DNA from: JBPOFY01 sp051252415
GTDB lineage: Bacteria > Verrucomicrobiota > Verrucomicrobiia > Opitutales > Coraliomargaritaceae
DNA length: 64,000 bases
NCBI GenBank assembly: GCA_051252415.1
Contig: JBPOGA010000002.1
Coordinates: forward strand, 62,001-126,000
Direction of reading: 5' to 3'
The notes beneath the pieces were generated by a model, which was given only the letters and a program-made list of their open reading frames with translations, was not told the DNA's origin and ran no database searches. A program made the translations under genes and the position numbers. Position 1 is the stretch's first letter, and every line of letters starts with the position of its first letter. Of this stretch, positions 54,087-63,773 are shown piece by piece.

Positions 54087-54101
54087 TTAGAATTATTCTA
54101 A
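54087..54101. promoter_or_regulatory. Fur/PerR-type operator, box 1
   Basis: TTAGAATTATTCTAA is a 7-1-7 inverted repeat (TTAGAAT-T-ATTCTAA), the same form as PerR boxes (TTATAATNATTATAA). It lies 113 bases upstream of the Fur-family gene. An identical copy is box 2. Confidence 0.7.
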
Positions 54102-54163
54102 TTATTGCTTGAAATTAAAGTAAACTCGCGTTTATTGCAAACCAGTCTCATTATTAATGAGAA

Positions 54164-54178
54164 TTAGAATTATTCTAA
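54164..54178. promoter_or_regulatory. Fur/PerR-type operator, box 2
   Basis: TTAGAATTATTCTAA again, identical to box 1 and ending 22 bases before the regulator's ATG. The position suits autorepression of the regulator and the suf genes behind it. Whether the two boxes act together, or whether box 1 also affects rny, cannot be judged from sequence. Confidence 0.75.
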
Positions 54179-54200
54179 ATATGATTTTAAGCCATCTAAC

Positions 54201-54632
54201 ATGAACCTTGCACCTGAATATAAGGCCCTTCTCGACCAAGCACTCGAGCACAGTGGCCAGCGCTCAACGAAGCAGCGCGAACACATTTTCTCAGTTTTAC
54301 TGGAAAAACGTGATCATCCGACTGCGGATGAAGTGTATGCACGAGCCAAAGCGGACATGCCGACCATCTCGCTAGCGACAGTTTACAACTGCCTAGAAAC
54401 ACTCGTCGAAACCAGCCTGATTCGCCAAGTGAACTTTGAACGCGAGCCGACTCGCTACTGCCCCAACCTCACTCAACACGCGCATTTCTACTGCCGCGAG
54501 AGCGGTGAGATTGTAGATATCGACCTTTCAGATGAAGTCATCGAAACACTTATGAAGGCCCTGCCTAAAGGCTTCAGCGCCAGACATATCGACATCGCCT
54601 ACGACGGTAAATGCGGCGCCTGCCACGACTAA
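54201..54632 (+). CDS. Fur-family transcriptional regulator (PerR-like)
   Basis: A 143-residue winged-helix repressor of the Fur superfamily. The DNA-binding region contains RSTKQREHIFSVLLEKRDHPTADEVYARAKADMPTISLATVYN motifs in order, and His in KRDHPTADEVY is the regulatory metal ligand. Metal sites differ from PerR: aligned to RFDFVTSDHYHAICENCG, this protein reads RYCPNLTQHAHFYCRESG, so the PerR ligand Asp is Cys and the second structural Cys is Ser. C-terminal CGAC is kept. Two matching operators lie upstream, and sufC starts 38 bases downstream. It probably senses iron, iron-sulfur status or peroxide and represses the suf genes. Confidence 0.88.
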   Translation: MNLAPEYKALLDQALEHSGQRSTKQREHIFSVLLEKRDHPTADEVYARAKADMPTISLATVYNCLETLVETSLIRQVNFEREPTRYCPNLTQHAHFYCRESGEIVDIDLSDEVIETLMKALPKGFSARHIDIAYDGKCGACHD

Positions 54633-54670
54633 ACTTTCTATCCTTAATTTTTAATTCCTAATTTAATACA

Positions 54671-55432
54671 ATGAACACGCTCGAAATCAAAAATCTCAAT
54701 GTCTCCATCGATGGCCAAGCTATCCTTAAAGACTTCAATTTAACTATTCCTAAGGGTGAAGTGCACGCGCTCATGGGCCCAAATGGCACAGGTAAGAGCA
54801 CACTCGCTAAGGTCATGGCTGGCCACCAAGACTACACCGTTGAAAGCGGAGAGATTCTCCTCGATGGCGTCAACATCCTCGGCGGAGAGCCAGACGACAT
54901 CGCGAAGGCTGGTCTTTTCCTCGCGTTTCAATACCCTCTCGAAATTCCTGGTGTCTCCATCGCCAACTTCATCCGCGCCGCTCGCCAAGCACGCCTACCA
55001 GAAGGTGAAGACATCAATGCGGTTGAGTATTACAAAGAACTCTACGCTAAGATGGATGCGCTCAAAATGGACCGTAAATTTACCGCGCGTTCACTCAACG
55101 AAGGCTTTTCAGGCGGAGAAAAGAAGCGCTGCGAAATCCTACAAATGTCCATGCTCAATCCAAGCTGCTGCGTCATGGATGAAACCGACTCCGGCCTTGA
55201 TATCGACGCACTCCGCATCGTGTCGGAAGGGGTTAACTTAATGCGCGGCCCAGAACGTAGCTTCCTCGTGATTACTCACTATCAGCGCCTACTCGACTAC
55301 ATCGTGCCAGACGTCGTGCACGTCATGTTCGATGGCAAGATCGTCCACAGTGGCGACGCCGAACTCGCCAAAGAGCTCGAATTAAAGGGCTACGACTGGG
55401 TTCAAGAAGAATTCGTCGGCGCACCCGCTTAA
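54671..55432 (+). CDS. sufC: Fe-S cluster assembly ATPase SufC
   Basis: ABC-type ATPase that binds SufB and SufD and drives cluster assembly. The 253-residue protein has Walker A GPNGTGKST at residues about 36-44, the signature region GFSGGEKKRCEILQM and Walker B CCVMDETDSGLD, with the SufC-type Glu/Asp pattern. It is the first structural gene after the regulator. The order sufC-sufB-sufD is not the E. coli order (sufA-B-C-D-S-E) but is common elsewhere. Confidence 0.97.
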   Translation: MNTLEIKNLNVSIDGQAILKDFNLTIPKGEVHALMGPNGTGKSTLAKVMAGHQDYTVESGEILLDGVNILGGEPDDIAKAGLFLAFQYPLEIPGVSIANFIRAARQARLPEGEDINAVEYYKELYAKMDALKMDRKFTARSLNEGFSGGEKKRCEILQMSMLNPSCCVMDETDSGLDIDALRIVSEGVNLMRGPERSFLVITHYQRLLDYIVPDVVHVMFDGKIVHSGDAELAKELELKGYDWVQEEFVGAPA

Positions 55433-55472
55433 GGCCTAGGTCTTAACAATTATCCATTAACCATTTTCCACT

Positions 55473-56891
55473 ATGAGTGACACCGACATCCAAGACGAAG
55501 CAATCAACGTCGATACCGAGAAAGGGAACTTCAAGTATCCTGAAAACTACGAGTTCGACGCAGGCGTGGGTCTGACTGAAGATACCATCAAATACATCAG
55601 CGACGTCAAAAACGACGACGACTGGGTTCGTGAGTTCCGCCTGAAGGCACTTGAAGTCTTCAAGAAGAAGCCAATGCCGACCAAATGGGCGGACAAGGAC
55701 CTAGAAAACATCGATTTCGACAAGATCCGCTATTACCTTTCCAAAGGACAGGTGCCTGCTCGCTCTTGGGACGATGTGCCCGACGACGTGAAGGAAACCT
55801 TCGAGCGTCTCGGCATACCTGAGCAAGAGCGTAAGTTCCTCGCTGGCGTGGAAGCACAATTCGACTCAGAAGCTTCCTACTCTCGCATGAAGGAAGACCT
55901 TGAAAAAGAAGGTGTCATCTTCGTCGGCTCCACAGAGGGTCTCGCGAAATATCCTGAAATCTTCCGCCCCTACTTCGGTAAAGTCATTCCGACTGCAGAT
56001 AACAAATTCTCTGCGCTCAATAGCGCGACCTTCTCAGGCGGTAGTTTCATCTACGTGCCCAAGGGCGTGAAGCTTAAGCAACCACTCCAAGCCTACTTCC
56101 GCATCAACGCGGAAAACTTTGGCCAGTTCGAGCGCACACTCATCATCGCCGATGAGGACTCCGAAATCACTTACATGGAAGGCTGCACCGCGCCAAAGTT
56201 TGAAACAGCGACACTACACAGTGCGGTTGTGGAACTCGTCGCACTCAAGAACGCCAAGATCCAATACATCACCGTTCAAAATTGGTCTTCCAACGTCTTC
56301 AACCTCGTCACCAAGCGCGGCATGGCCGACGAAGGTGCCGAAGTGAAATGGATTGATTGCAATATCGGCTCTCGCCTCACCATGAAATACCCAGGCGTTG
56401 TGCTTAAGGGTAAAGGTGCTCGCGGCGAAGTGCTCTCCATCGCACTCGCAAACGACGGCCAACACCAAGACACCGGCGCAAAAATGATGCACCTCGCGGA
56501 CAACACCACGAGTAACATCATCTCCAAATCGATCTCGATTGGCAAAGGTCGCTCCACATACCGCGGTCAGGTCCACATGCCGAAGCACCTCAAGAATTGT
56601 AAGAACAATACCGAGTGTGACGCGTTGTTGATCAACACCAACAGCCGCACCGACACGTACCCTGCGATCACAACTCGCGGCGAGAACAATACCGTGCAGC
56701 ACGAAGCCAGTGTTTCTAAAGTCAGCGCTGAGCAGATTTTCTACATGATGCAGCGTGGCCTTTCCGAAGGTGAAGCCATGTCGCTCGCCGTGAACGGATT
56801 CGTCAATGAGCTGATGAAGGCTTTCCCGATGGAATACTCCGTCGAGCTGAAGCGCCTCATCGACATGGAAATGGAAGGCTCCGTCGGATAG
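55473..56891 (+). CDS. sufB: Fe-S cluster assembly scaffold SufB
   Basis: Main scaffold of the SufBCD complex. The 472-residue protein has the family motifs: ALNSATFSGGSFIYVPKGVKL, YMEGCTAPKFE with a conserved Cys, TVQNWSSNVFNLVTKRG and KNCKNNTECDALLINTNSRTD, and C-terminal SEGEAMSLAVNGFVNEL. Its long N-terminus compared with SufD is normal. The 40-base gap before it carries AT-rich linker sequence. Confidence 0.98.
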   Translation: MSDTDIQDEAINVDTEKGNFKYPENYEFDAGVGLTEDTIKYISDVKNDDDWVREFRLKALEVFKKKPMPTKWADKDLENIDFDKIRYYLSKGQVPARSWDDVPDDVKETFERLGIPEQERKFLAGVEAQFDSEASYSRMKEDLEKEGVIFVGSTEGLAKYPEIFRPYFGKVIPTADNKFSALNSATFSGGSFIYVPKGVKLKQPLQAYFRINAENFGQFERTLIIADEDSEITYMEGCTAPKFETATLHSAVVELVALKNAKIQYITVQNWSSNVFNLVTKRGMADEGAEVKWIDCNIGSRLTMKYPGVVLKGKGARGEVLSIALANDGQHQDTGAKMMHLADNTTSNIISKSISIGKGRSTYRGQVHMPKHLKNCKNNTECDALLINTNSRTDTYPAITTRGENNTVQHEASVSKVSAEQIFYMMQRGLSEGEAMSLAVNGFVNELMKAFPMEYSVELKRLIDMEMEGSVG

Positions 56892-56934
56892 CCCGACGAA
56901 CGTCCAACATTGAACGCCCAACTTCGAATATTGA

Positions 56935-58236
<1,302 letters not shown>

Positions 58237-58380
58237 TGCCAAAAGCATTACTGAATTTTAATGAATAATAATTAATAGCTAATAGCTCAGGCTTACAATC
58301 ATTTGCTCCTAGCGATGACTTCTTAGCCATTATACAGCATTCATTAGCCATCACTCATTACCTATTAGCCATTTATAAAC
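58237..58380. repeat. AT-rich low-complexity spacer with repeated TTAGCCAT
   Basis: The 144 bases between sufD and sufT contain repeated words (TTAGCCAT at least three times, TAATAGCTAATAGCTC, CATTAGCCATCACTC). Similar wordy AT-rich linkers lie before sufC, sufB and sufD. No gene or classic hairpin was recognised. Confidence 0.6.
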
Positions 58381-58929
58381 ATGTCCGACGATTTACGCAC
58401 TCTCACACGTGAGGTTGAGGTCACACTCATCCCACAAGGCACACCGATGACGCTCCCCGAAGGCGAAGCCGTCACAATCACACACCGCCTCGGCGGCAAC
58501 TTCACCGTGATGACGCACAATGGCATGTTCCGCATTAGCGGTGTCAATGCCGATGCACTTGGTGAAGAAATCTCCACAGCCGCCAAAGACGCAGAAGCCG
58601 AAGGCGCCAACGATCCAGTAAACACTGAAGACCTCTGGGAAGCTCTCAAGACGGTCTTCGACCCCGAGATCCCGGTCAACATTGTCGATCTCGGTCTAGT
58701 CTACTCACTTGAGTGCGCCGAGCGCCCAGAAGGTGGCCATAAAGTAAACATGGACATGACACTCACTGCACCTGGTTGCGGCATGGGCCCGGTCATCGCA
58801 GATGACGCCAAGATGCGCCTCGAAAGCGTGCCAGGTGTGGCCGAAGCCGAAGTCGAGATCGTCTGGGATCCACCTTGGAACCAAGACATGATCACCGAAG
58901 AAGGCAAAATGGTCCTCGGTTTGATCTAA
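58381..58929 (+). CDS. sufT: SufT-type Fe-S assembly/maturation protein
   Basis: A 182-residue protein with an N-terminal SufT extension (TREVEVTLIPQGTPMTLPEGEAV) and a C-terminal MIP18/DUF59 domain (DLWEALKTVFDPEIPVNIVDLGLVYSLE, MTLTAPGCGMGPVIADD). It matches the long SufT family, linked to maturation of Fe-S proteins under high demand. The conserved Cys in APGCGM is present. It ends the fur-sufCBD-sufT run. Neither sufS/sufE nor a SufU is in the window. Confidence 0.92.
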   Translation: MSDDLRTLTREVEVTLIPQGTPMTLPEGEAVTITHRLGGNFTVMTHNGMFRISGVNADALGEEISTAAKDAEAEGANDPVNTEDLWEALKTVFDPEIPVNIVDLGLVYSLECAERPEGGHKVNMDMTLTAPGCGMGPVIADDAKMRLESVPGVAEAEVEIVWDPPWNQDMITEEGKMVLGLI

Positions 58930-59000
58930 GATTCTTTTTGCCAAAGAGGCAGCTAGGCCCACGGATCAGAACCTAGGGGCAAGTCAGTTAGAAACATTAC

Positions 59001-59052
59001 GGTTAGGTGATTAAGATATTGCCATGCGATATCAAACCTGAATAACCTAACC
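59001..59052. promoter_or_regulatory. nested palindrome upstream of PEP-CTERM gene
   Basis: GGTTAGGT (59001-59008) pairs with ACCTAACC (59045-59052), enclosing TATTGC-CAT-GCGATA. The structure could be an operator or a 5'-UTR hairpin of the gene at 59082, 29 bases downstream. No known family recognised. Confidence 0.45.
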
Positions 59053-59081
59053 ATGTTTCAATCATTCAACCTGACTCTCTC

Positions 59082-59696
59082 ATGGAAAAATTTACGATCC
59101 TCTTCTTTGCTGCCTTTTCATTTTCGACAACTTGCGTCAACGCGGCCCTAGACTACGATTTCACTGATAAAGGTGGTATATTTGACGGTTTAACCACTCA
59201 AAACGTATTACTCAGCGATTCTGGAACAGGCTTTAACACAACCATGACTGTTCTAGCAGCAGGAGGTAACTTAAACTCGAACTTGGGCGATTTCGGGGTT
59301 GATGGATCAGAAGCAGGAGAAACAAACGACTGGATCGATGGCACGATAGAGAGCATCACGCTTACTTTTACAGACAATATCGAATTGAACCTAATTGAAT
59401 TCGGCGGAGTCGGAACAGGTATTTCTGATGGTGTTTCACTCACTATAGGTGCCAGCGCATTAAATCTCTTCACTGGAGTGAGTGGGTTTTCTGGAGACAG
59501 TGACATATACACACCTGAGTCACCAATCGCTCTCAGCTCAGGCCAATCAATAATCATTACAGGATCTTCCGCTACATCAGGTTTCGACCTAGAAAATTTC
59601 AACATCACAGTTGTCCCCGAGCCCGGAACTTACGCCCTGCTCGCGGGTATCTCGGTGCTTGGATTTGTCATACTGCGGCGCCGCATAGTCAAATAG
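59082..59696 (+). CDS. PEP-CTERM sorting domain protein
   Basis: A secreted protein of 204 residues with signal peptide MEKFTILFFAAFSFSTTCVNA and a C-terminal sorting tail: VVPEPGTYALLAGISVLGFVILRRRIVK split as PEP motif, hydrophobic helix and basic end. The middle (about 22-175) is acidic, rich in Gly, Ser and Thr and reads as beta-strands (SITLTFTDNIELNLIEFGG); no domain is recognised. A strong terminator follows. It is a single gene, separate from the suf genes by 150 bases. It should be processed by the same unseen exosortase as the protein at 8542-9135. Confidence 0.88.
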   Translation: MEKFTILFFAAFSFSTTCVNAALDYDFTDKGGIFDGLTTQNVLLSDSGTGFNTTMTVLAAGGNLNSNLGDFGVDGSEAGETNDWIDGTIESITLTFTDNIELNLIEFGGVGTGISDGVSLTIGASALNLFTGVSGFSGDSDIYTPESPIALSSGQSIIITGSSATSGFDLENFNITVVPEPGTYALLAGISVLGFVILRRRIVK

Positions 59697-59719
59697 TTAT
59701 GCATCAGAGCTTTTCCCTT

Positions 59720-59746
59720 AAAGCCGCCTTTCGAGGCGGCTTTTTT
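59720..59746. terminator. bidirectional terminator between PEP-CTERM gene and holA
   Basis: AAGCCGCC...GGCGGCTT (59721-59742) is followed by a run of T on the plus strand (59741-59746) and has AA-rich sequence on the other side. It lies six bases before the holA stop codon, so it may serve both convergent genes. Confidence 0.85.
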
Positions 59747-59752
59747 GTGCCC

Positions 59753-60850
59753 TCAACTCAAGCACTTCACTGCAAGCTCGCGGCAGACTTCCTCTTGCTC
59801 ATTCGGACGTTGAATAATCGCTTCAAATGCTTCGGTAAACGCGATTTGAAAATCGACTAGTTTCTTCAGTGGCACTTTCGATGCAGTTTCTGCAAGTCGC
59901 CCAAGATACCATGGGTTCTGAGTGAAAACATTCAAATTACTCTTCTCCGCAGAATCTCCGAAATGATGCCCGTATGTTTGTGCGGCGGCTTCAAGGTCGG
60001 ATTTTGCAATGCCTCGACCGCCGAGGCGTATCGCTCCGGCATCGAGCAGCACGCGTAACTGAATCAGCAGACGGTTGCGTGACTGTAAGCTACCGAGCAG
60101 TGGCCGTGATTCTGAATTGGTAAAGAAGTGCCGTTTGAGCGCCTCGAGCGTCCAATCGAGCTTTAATGAATAAAAAGCATCTGCCGCCTCAAAGAAATCT
60201 GCATCACCGAAGTTCGGAACGAGGTCCGTGACTAAACGATCTGTAATCTGCCCGCCCTCCGTTCCAATGAAGGTCGCCAATTTGCGCGTCTCGGCTACGA
60301 TCAGGCGCGTATTACCATTCACTTTACCGATCAACAATTGCACGGCATCGCGTGTAATCGTCACTCCAGCCTCCTTACACTCAGCTTGAATAATAGTAGC
60401 TAAGCCTGCGGCAGAATCCTTGCCAGCATCGATCAATGTAAAGTCGGATTTGGTTTTTACCCACTTGTAAAAACTGCGCACCTTATAAATCGGCTGTGCA
60501 GTAATGAGCACACCAACTTGAGCTGGGTCGAGATTCGCCAGTAAATCCTTTAAGCCATCCAGTAAATCTAGAGTGCCTTGCGCATTACCTGTCTGGCTAT
60601 TCGCCATAAAGTTAACATCTTTGAGCCAGATAACTTTACGCCCGCCAAACATATCCAATGTCTGCACAGCGCTGGTAAAAAGATTCAAGGCCACTTCAAC
60701 CTCGGCAACATTGCCGGCACGCCCGTCGATCGTCTCCTTAGACAGGTCGTCCGCGATATTCTTCGTCTGCTCAGCAAACCACTCGCGCCCCTTTTCAGAG
60801 ACCAAGTAGTCGTCGTCGCCGCAGATAAATGTGAAAGGTTTGTCAGCCAT
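59753..60850 (-). CDS. holA: DNA polymerase III subunit delta
   Basis: Clamp-loader subunit that opens the beta clamp. The 365-residue protein starts MADKPFTFICGDDDYLVSEKGREW, typical of delta, with QVGVLITAQPIYKVRSFYKW and RDAVQLLIGKVNGNTRLIVAETRKLATFIG in the AAA-like core and a C-terminal collar region. The ATG at 60850 is preferred over a TTG at 60892. Divergence in this family is high, but the order of blocks is convincing. Confidence 0.87.
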   Translation of the reverse strand: MADKPFTFICGDDDYLVSEKGREWFAEQTKNIADDLSKETIDGRAGNVAEVEVALNLFTSAVQTLDMFGGRKVIWLKDVNFMANSQTGNAQGTLDLLDGLKDLLANLDPAQVGVLITAQPIYKVRSFYKWVKTKSDFTLIDAGKDSAAGLATIIQAECKEAGVTITRDAVQLLIGKVNGNTRLIVAETRKLATFIGTEGGQITDRLVTDLVPNFGDADFFEAADAFYSLKLDWTLEALKRHFFTNSESRPLLGSLQSRNRLLIQLRVLLDAGAIRLGGRGIAKSDLEAAAQTYGHHFGDSAEKSNLNVFTQNPWYLGRLAETASKVPLKKLVDFQIAFTEAFEAIIQRPNEQEEVCRELAVKCLS

Positions 60851-60927
60851 AGTTACACGCACAAGCAAAGCGGATGCACTCGCCTTGTCCAAGCCTCAAG
60901 CTTAGAAAAATAGCAGCCGTATGGCAG

Positions 60928-62211
60928 CTAATCTTTACCGCCGCAGCAGAGCATCTCTTCCATCTTGTATTTCTTCAGCTTACGACGCATCCAGTCGAGT
61001 GCGGCATGCACGGCACGTGCTTTGACATCGAGGCGGCCACCCGTGTAGCGCACGGTCTTGCACCACACGCCCACCGGTGAGTGATATCCAAGGTGAATTG
61101 TGCCAACTGGATTTGCCTCATCGCCACCACCCGGTCCGGCATAACCAGTCACACTCAAACCGTAATCCGTAGAAAACTTCTCTGCGATACCCGAGGCGAG
61201 TGCCACCGCACACTCGGAACTCACTGCCCCATGTTGATCAAGTAAACACTCAGGAACACCTAGAATATCCATTTTAATATCATTGGTGTAACACACAACG
61301 CCACCCGCAAAGACCTTCGAGGCACCTGCAATGTTCGTAAATGCATCAGCTAAGGAGCCTCCGGTGCAGGATTCGGCCACTGCCAGCGTCCGGTCGAGTG
61401 CACGCAACTCATGAAAAATGACTTTCGCCAGTGAGCAGTGATCAAAGCAGACAAAATCATCACCCAACAACTCACGTGCTTCCTGCCCGATGGCTTTTAG
61501 CGCCTCTGCTGGGATCGAATGATCTCGACCACTCAGGCGCACATCGACGATTCCATAGTGCACACAGTAAGCGACTGTCAGTTGGGGATACGCTTCCACG
61601 ATCGGTTGCATCACTTGCTCAATCGTCGATTCTCCAGAGCCACAGGTTCGAAGTTGTAAGTATGCTTCTTCCTCAGATAACAAGCCCTCCGCTTTCAAGA
61701 TCGGCAGCAACTCTTTCTCAAACATCGGCTGTAACTCGTGCGTCGGCCCTGGCAACATAATGAGGTATTTACCCTCAGCCTTGTAGAACAAACCTGGAGC
61801 GGTGCCTCGGTCATTGCGGATCACCTTGCCCCCCTTGAAACAGTAGCACTGCTTCTTGTGATGCGCTGCCATGGGACGCCCCATCACCTTGAATCGCTCT
61901 TTAATTGCCTCTTCAATAGACGCATCAAACACGAGCTCCGCACCGAGTGCCTCTGCAATCGACTCGCGCGTCAGATCATCCGCGGTAGGCCCCAAACCAC
62001 CGGTAGTGATCACAACATCAGAATGCGCCCACGCATCTTTGAATGCCATTTTGATCTCATCCAAATCATCAGTTATTATGCGGGCACGATGAATCGGCAG
62101 ACCATAGCGAGCCAGCTGTGCTCCTAAGTAAGTAAGGTGCGCATTTTCGCGAATACCCACGAGAAGTTCGTCGCCGAAATTAATGACTTCAACTTTGATA
62201 GGTTGTGACAT
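60928..62211 (-). CDS. cinA: CinA family protein (competence/damage-inducible)
   Basis: A 427-residue two-domain protein. N-terminal: MoaB/COG1058 domain with EVINFGDELLVGIRENAH, TTGGLGPTADDLTRESIAEALG; it hydrolyses pyrophosphate bonds such as ADP-ribose in homologues. C-terminal: CinA nicotinamide mononucleotide deamidase domain with VAESCTGGSLADAFTNIAG, GGVVCYTNDIKMDILGV and GYAGPGGGDEANPVGTIHLG. Together these suggest NAD-cycle salvage or repair. The ATG at 62211 (MSQPIKVEVINFG) is preferred over an upstream in-frame start at 62277 that has no homology. It is divergent from uvrC. Confidence 0.92.
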   Translation of the reverse strand: MSQPIKVEVINFGDELLVGIRENAHLTYLGAQLARYGLPIHRARIITDDLDEIKMAFKDAWAHSDVVITTGGLGPTADDLTRESIAEALGAELVFDASIEEAIKERFKVMGRPMAAHHKKQCYCFKGGKVIRNDRGTAPGLFYKAEGKYLIMLPGPTHELQPMFEKELLPILKAEGLLSEEEAYLQLRTCGSGESTIEQVMQPIVEAYPQLTVAYCVHYGIVDVRLSGRDHSIPAEALKAIGQEARELLGDDFVCFDHCSLAKVIFHELRALDRTLAVAESCTGGSLADAFTNIAGASKVFAGGVVCYTNDIKMDILGVPECLLDQHGAVSSECAVALASGIAEKFSTDYGLSVTGYAGPGGGDEANPVGTIHLGYHSPVGVWCKTVRYTGGRLDVKARAVHAALDWMRRKLKKYKMEEMLCCGGKD

Positions 62212-62297
62212 GCAATAGGTTGATCTGTAATTGTTGGTTGAGAGTTGGTAGCTTTCTCTCAACGTTCGATACGACACGCTACATCATTTTGTAACAA

Positions 62298-63773
62298 ATG
62301 CCAGAGTCTGATAAAATAAACATCAAAGAAAAAGTCCGACGGCTGCCGCACCGCCCTGGAGTTTATTTGATGAAAGACCGACTCGGACAGACCATCTACG
62401 TTGGCAAGGCCAAGGATTTAAAGAAGCGCGTCTCAACATATTTCCAAGCCTCTCGAAAACTCATGGTCGCTCAACCAAAGGTGCGGGCGATGATTGATTT
62501 AATCTATGACTTTGAAATCATTCTCGTGAATTCTGAGGCCGAGGCGCTACTACTCGAGGGTCAGCTCATCAAGAAATACAAGCCGCGCTACAATACAGAC
62601 TTTACCGACGACAAGCGCTTTCTCCTCGTGCGCGTTGATCCACGGGAGACCCTGCCCCGCTTTCGCCTGACGCGAAACCGCACCGACAGCAACTCACGCT
62701 ACTACGGCCCCTTTGCCCACTCGGGGCACTTACGCAAAACACTGGCTGAGCTACGCCGCAAATTCGGCATTCTACTTAGCGACGCCAAACCGCTCGACCT
62801 GGGTGATGGCCGCTGGCGCCTTTATGACGATGCCCGAGCTGAGATTTATGAGCACGCCAATGAAATCTCAGAGGACGCATATCAAATACGCCTCGAAGCC
62901 GCATGTGACTTCCTCGACGGTAAAGCACGCGAATGGGTCGCCGACTTGAAAGAGTCGATGCGAAAGGCCGCGGAGAATCGCGCCTATGAAAAGGCAGCCT
63001 CACTACGCGACATGATCGAGGCACTTGAACTCACCGTGAGTAGCACACGCAAATTTGAACGTAACCTCCTCGGCACCCACAACCACTTGCAAGTGGTCAA
63101 GCGTCTGGAGAAGAAACTCGCCCTCTCGGCTACGCCCAAGCACATGGAGTGCTTCGACATCTCCCATATCTCAGGCAGTTTTTGCGTCGCCTCAATGGTC
63201 GTATTCAAAGACGGCAAGCCAGATCGAAAGAACTACCGGCGTTTCAAAATAAAATCCTTCGTTGGCAACGATGACTTTCGAGCCATGGAAGAAGTCGTCG
63301 GCCGGCGTTATCGACGCCTGCATGAAGAAGGAAAGCCCTTCCCAGACTTAATTGTGATTGATGGCGGCGCTGGCCAAGTCACCTCTGCACTCAAAGCATT
63401 CCTGGAGCAAGGGCTCGAACCACCCGGACTGATTGGACTAGCTAAGCGCAACGAAACAGTGATCTTCAGCGATGGCCGCGAACCGCTCAACTTACCACAC
63501 CACGATCCAGCACTGCGACTATTGCAGCATATCCGCGACGAAGCACACCACTTTGCCAATAGCTTCAACGCCGAGCTACGCAGCAAGCGCCTACGCGAAT
63601 CCGTTCTCGACGACTTCTCCGGCCTCGGCCCCAAGCGTAAGCAACAACTACTGCATCATTTCGGGTCCATCGAAAAGCTGCGCACTGCAAGCATCGAAGA
63701 ACTTAAACAACTTGACGGCATTGGCAATATTACTGCCGAACGACTCATCGAATTCTTTAAAGACAGCGACTAG
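62298..63773 (+). CDS. uvrC: excinuclease ABC subunit C
   Basis: Makes the incisions in nucleotide excision repair. The 491-residue protein begins with a GIY-YIG domain (GVYLMKDRLGQTIYVGKAKDLKKRVSTYF), then an UvrB-binding UVR motif (KAAENRAYEKAASLRDMIEALE near 220), an RNase H-like domain with DLIVIDGGAGQVTSA near 350 and a C-terminal helix-hairpin-helix (GLGPKRKQQLLHHFGSIEKL). It is shorter than E. coli UvrC (about 610). The stop overlaps the end of the next gene by four bases, tail to tail. Confidence 0.95.
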   Translation: MPESDKINIKEKVRRLPHRPGVYLMKDRLGQTIYVGKAKDLKKRVSTYFQASRKLMVAQPKVRAMIDLIYDFEIILVNSEAEALLLEGQLIKKYKPRYNTDFTDDKRFLLVRVDPRETLPRFRLTRNRTDSNSRYYGPFAHSGHLRKTLAELRRKFGILLSDAKPLDLGDGRWRLYDDARAEIYEHANEISEDAYQIRLEAACDFLDGKAREWVADLKESMRKAAENRAYEKAASLRDMIEALELTVSSTRKFERNLLGTHNHLQVVKRLEKKLALSATPKHMECFDISHISGSFCVASMVVFKDGKPDRKNYRRFKIKSFVGNDDFRAMEEVVGRRYRRLHEEGKPFPDLIVIDGGAGQVTSALKAFLEQGLEPPGLIGLAKRNETVIFSDGREPLNLPHHDPALRLLQHIRDEAHHFANSFNAELRSKRLRESVLDDFSGLGPKRKQQLLHHFGSIEKLRTASIEELKQLDGIGNITAERLIEFFKDSD

